A stretch of 8,536 nucleotides of DNA from Candidatus Kapaibacterium sp. (GTDB lineage: Bacteria; Bacteroidota; Ignavibacteria; Kapaibacteriales; UBA2268): the NCBI GenBank assembly GCA_030835065.1, contig JAUQWR010000843.1:1-8536 (forward strand), written 5' to 3'. This document shows, piece after piece, positions 7,706 through 8,536 of this stretch. Each line of letters opens with the position of its first letter. Within the stretch, counting starts at the first letter, position 1. The position numbers and the translations under genes were made by a program. The notes beneath the pieces are model-generated. The model did not search any database, was not told the DNA's origin, and saw only the letters and a list, made by a program, of their open reading frames with translations.

Positions 7706-7734
7706 ATTAGTTCAAACAAACAAAAAAATGTCAA
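7706..7734 (-). promoter_or_regulatory. Possible promoter of the monoheme cytochrome gene
   Basis: On the minus strand a perfect TTGACA (7734-7729) is followed after 17 bases by ACTAAT (7711-7706), a 4-of-6 match to TATAAT. It lies about 110 bases before the start codon. In an AT-rich spacer such matches arise by chance, and FCB-group bacteria often use a different consensus, so this is tentative. Confidence 0.25.
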
Positions 7735-7772
7735 AATATAATAAGTATATTAAATTCAATCGTTTGTTTGAA
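7711..7772. repeat. 11-base inverted repeat in the Rieske/cytochrome c spacer
   Basis: TTCAAACAAAC (7711-7721) is repeated exactly inverted as GTTTGTTTGAA (7762-7772), with 40 bases between the arms and about 51 bases centre to centre. One arm falls between the possible -35 and -10 boxes of the cytochrome c promoter. It could be a regulator-binding pair. No known operator is recognised. Confidence 0.5.
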
Positions 7773-7780
7773 GTTATAAA

Positions 7781-7796
7781 TTTAGCAATGGCTAAA
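7781..7796 (-). terminator. Weak hairpin after the Rieske gene, possible terminator
   Basis: TTTAGC and GCTAAA pair over a four-base loop, about 45 bases past the Rieske stop. On the minus strand it is followed by TTTATAAC, a poor T tract. The stem is short, so termination here is only possible. The remaining spacer (7606-7842) is AT-rich and shows no gene. Confidence 0.25.
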
Positions 7797-7842
7797 CATC
7801 GAATAAGAATTAATAAAATTTATTGAAAATAATTCATAATTC

Positions 7843-8346
7843 TTATACTTTAACTTTTAAAGTACCATTGATAGGATCGAAAATATTACCAAAAATACTT
7901 AATGGAGGAACAGTTTCGCCTGCAAATCCATTATCTAAAGTTTTACCATCGTTTTTGTCAAATTTAGCAGAATGAAGAGAACAAACTAATTCACCAGATT
8001 TTAATTCAACATCGGCACTTTTATGCAAGCATAGAGAGTCGAGAGAGATGAATTTGTCAGTTGCAATTCTGAAAATGAATACCGCACGAGCTAAAATCTT
8101 AGGTTTACCGTCTTTATCTAAGAAATTTTTAGTTTTGACAAGCCCACCAACATTAGCCAATTCAGGGAAATCAGCTATTTTAATCATAGGGTAGTCACCG
8201 GTTGGTTTAGCTGGAGCTGTAATTTCTTCGTCTTTATCACAAGCAGTCAGAATAGAGCTGACAAGGCAACCACATAAGCCTAAGCCCATCAATGTACCTG
8301 CCGATTTCAAAAAATCTCTTCTATTTTCATTTTTGTTATTTTCCAT
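7843..8346 (-). CDS. Tat-exported Rieske [2Fe-2S] lipoprotein
   Basis: This 167-residue protein has a twin-arginine signal NRRDFLK (8-14), a hydrophobic stretch and then a lipobox LTAC with C36 as the likely lipidated cysteine. It should be folded in the cytoplasm with its cluster, exported by Tat and tethered to a membrane. The Rieske ligands are C106-x-H108 and C122-x-x-H125, with the usual hydrophobic and FD context (SAKFD). The spacing of 13 residues between the pairs is short. The extra cysteines that form the disulfide in high-potential Rieske proteins of bc1/b6f complexes (CTHLGC...CPCHGS) are absent, so a lower potential is possible. AGGAGA at 8354-8359 supports the start. It follows a truncated gene by 14 bases and probably shares its operon. 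Its role is inferred as an electron carrier linked to the cytochromes downstream. No bc1 cytochrome b partner or oxygenase is seen. Confidence 0.9.
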   Translation of the reverse strand: MENNKNENRRDFLKSAGTLMGLGLCGCLVSSILTACDKDEEITAPAKPTGDYPMIKIADFPELANVGGLVKTKNFLDKDGKPKILARAVFIFRIATDKFISLDSLCLHKSADVELKSGELVCSLHSAKFDKNDGKTLDNGFAGETVPPLSIFGNIFDPINGTLKVKV

Positions 8347-8360
8347 TTCTTTATCTCCTA

Positions 8361-8536
8361 TTAATAGAATATATGCAATTGGCAGGCAAATTGTGATGAA
8401 TAGCTGTCTACATGTGTTCTATCGTAAATCTTATATTCAGGAATCAATGCAATGTAAGGAAGAACGAATACTTTAGAGCCAATAGAGTACTTATTGCCAT
8501 GATAATACATATTTCCTCTGGTTGATTCAAAAATAG
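8361..8536 (-). CDS. C-terminal end of an unidentified, possibly outer-membrane barrel protein (5' partial)
   Basis: On the minus strand the frame is open from the right edge to a TAA at 8363-8361, giving 57 residues that start IFESTRGNMYYHG and end CQLHIFY. I do not recognise the family. The segment is rich in alternating aromatic and hydrophobic residues (YSIGSKVFVLPYIALIPEYKIYD) and ends in an aromatic residue, as outer-membrane beta-barrels do, but it is too short to be sure. The stop is 14 bases before the Rieske ATG, and the Rieske ribosome binding site begins just after it, so the two genes are probably cotranscribed. If it is a barrel, it could link the electron-transfer cluster to the outer membrane. 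That is inference. Confidence 0.65.
   Translation of the reverse strand, partial: IFESTRGNMYYHGNKYSIGSKVFVLPYIALIPEYKIYDRTHVDSYSSQFACQLHIFY

Noticed and set aside
7316..7741. Plus-strand ORF of 141 codons opposite the monoheme cytochrome
   Set aside because: It is antisense to a clear cytochrome c gene, its C-terminal part runs through the AT-rich spacer, and it has no recognisable domain or ribosome binding site.
7803..7846. 10-base inverted repeat (ATAAGAATTA / TAATTCTTAT) over the Rieske stop codon
   Set aside because: It is almost all A and T, with a 24-base loop and no T tract after it on the minus strand, so it is a poor terminator and may be chance.
7843..8346. Arsenite oxidase small subunit (AioB), because of the Rieske domain, Tat signal and nearby arsM
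   Set aside because: No AioA molybdenum subunit is in the window, the protein carries a lipobox, and the ligand loop is shorter than usual. arsM is a separate, oppositely oriented unit.
1..8536. CRISPR arrays, tRNA or rRNA genes, insertion sequences
   Set aside because: I saw no regular direct repeats, no tRNA-like cloverleaf, no transposase and no terminal inverted repeats.

Overview
The window is AT-rich, and its protein style suggests a bacterium of the Bacteroidetes/Chlorobi/Ignavibacteria (FCB) group. The pointers are a large surface protein with PD40 repeats and an outer-membrane barrel, AT-rich spacers, lysine- and asparagine-rich proteins, and membrane-linked multiheme cytochromes. 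A Kapabacteria- or Ignavibacteria-like lineage is a guess from style, not from a marker gene. Most genes have a clear GGAG-type ribosome binding site.

Left part (1-4970). A large plus-strand gene enters from the left edge. It encodes the end of a peptidase-MA-like metalloprotease domain, a six-blade TolB/PD40 propeller and a C-terminal outer-membrane beta-barrel. It converges on a minus-strand branched-chain amino acid aminotransferase gene (ilvE), with a bidirectional terminator between them. An AT-rich spacer of about 300 bases separates ilvE from a divergent arsenite methyltransferase gene (arsM), which ends at a second bidirectional terminator.

Right part (4991-8536, all minus strand). 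This is a respiratory electron-transfer cluster. In transcription order it holds: the 3' end of an unidentified, possibly outer-membrane gene; a Tat-exported Rieske iron-sulfur lipoprotein; a gap of about 250 bases with a possible promoter and an 11-base inverted repeat; a monoheme periplasmic cytochrome c; a strong intercistronic terminator hairpin; a 13-heme cytochrome c with a C-terminal membrane anchor; and a four-helix di-heme cytochrome b. The last two genes overlap by one base (TAATG). They form a plausible bc-type quinol or quinone oxidoreductase similar in layout to the Geobacter CbcBA type: cytochrome b would exchange electrons with the quinone pool and the 13-heme protein would carry them across the periplasm. 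The monoheme cytochrome and the Rieske lipoprotein could be soluble or tethered partners. No terminal reductase is visible, so the electron acceptor or donor is unknown.
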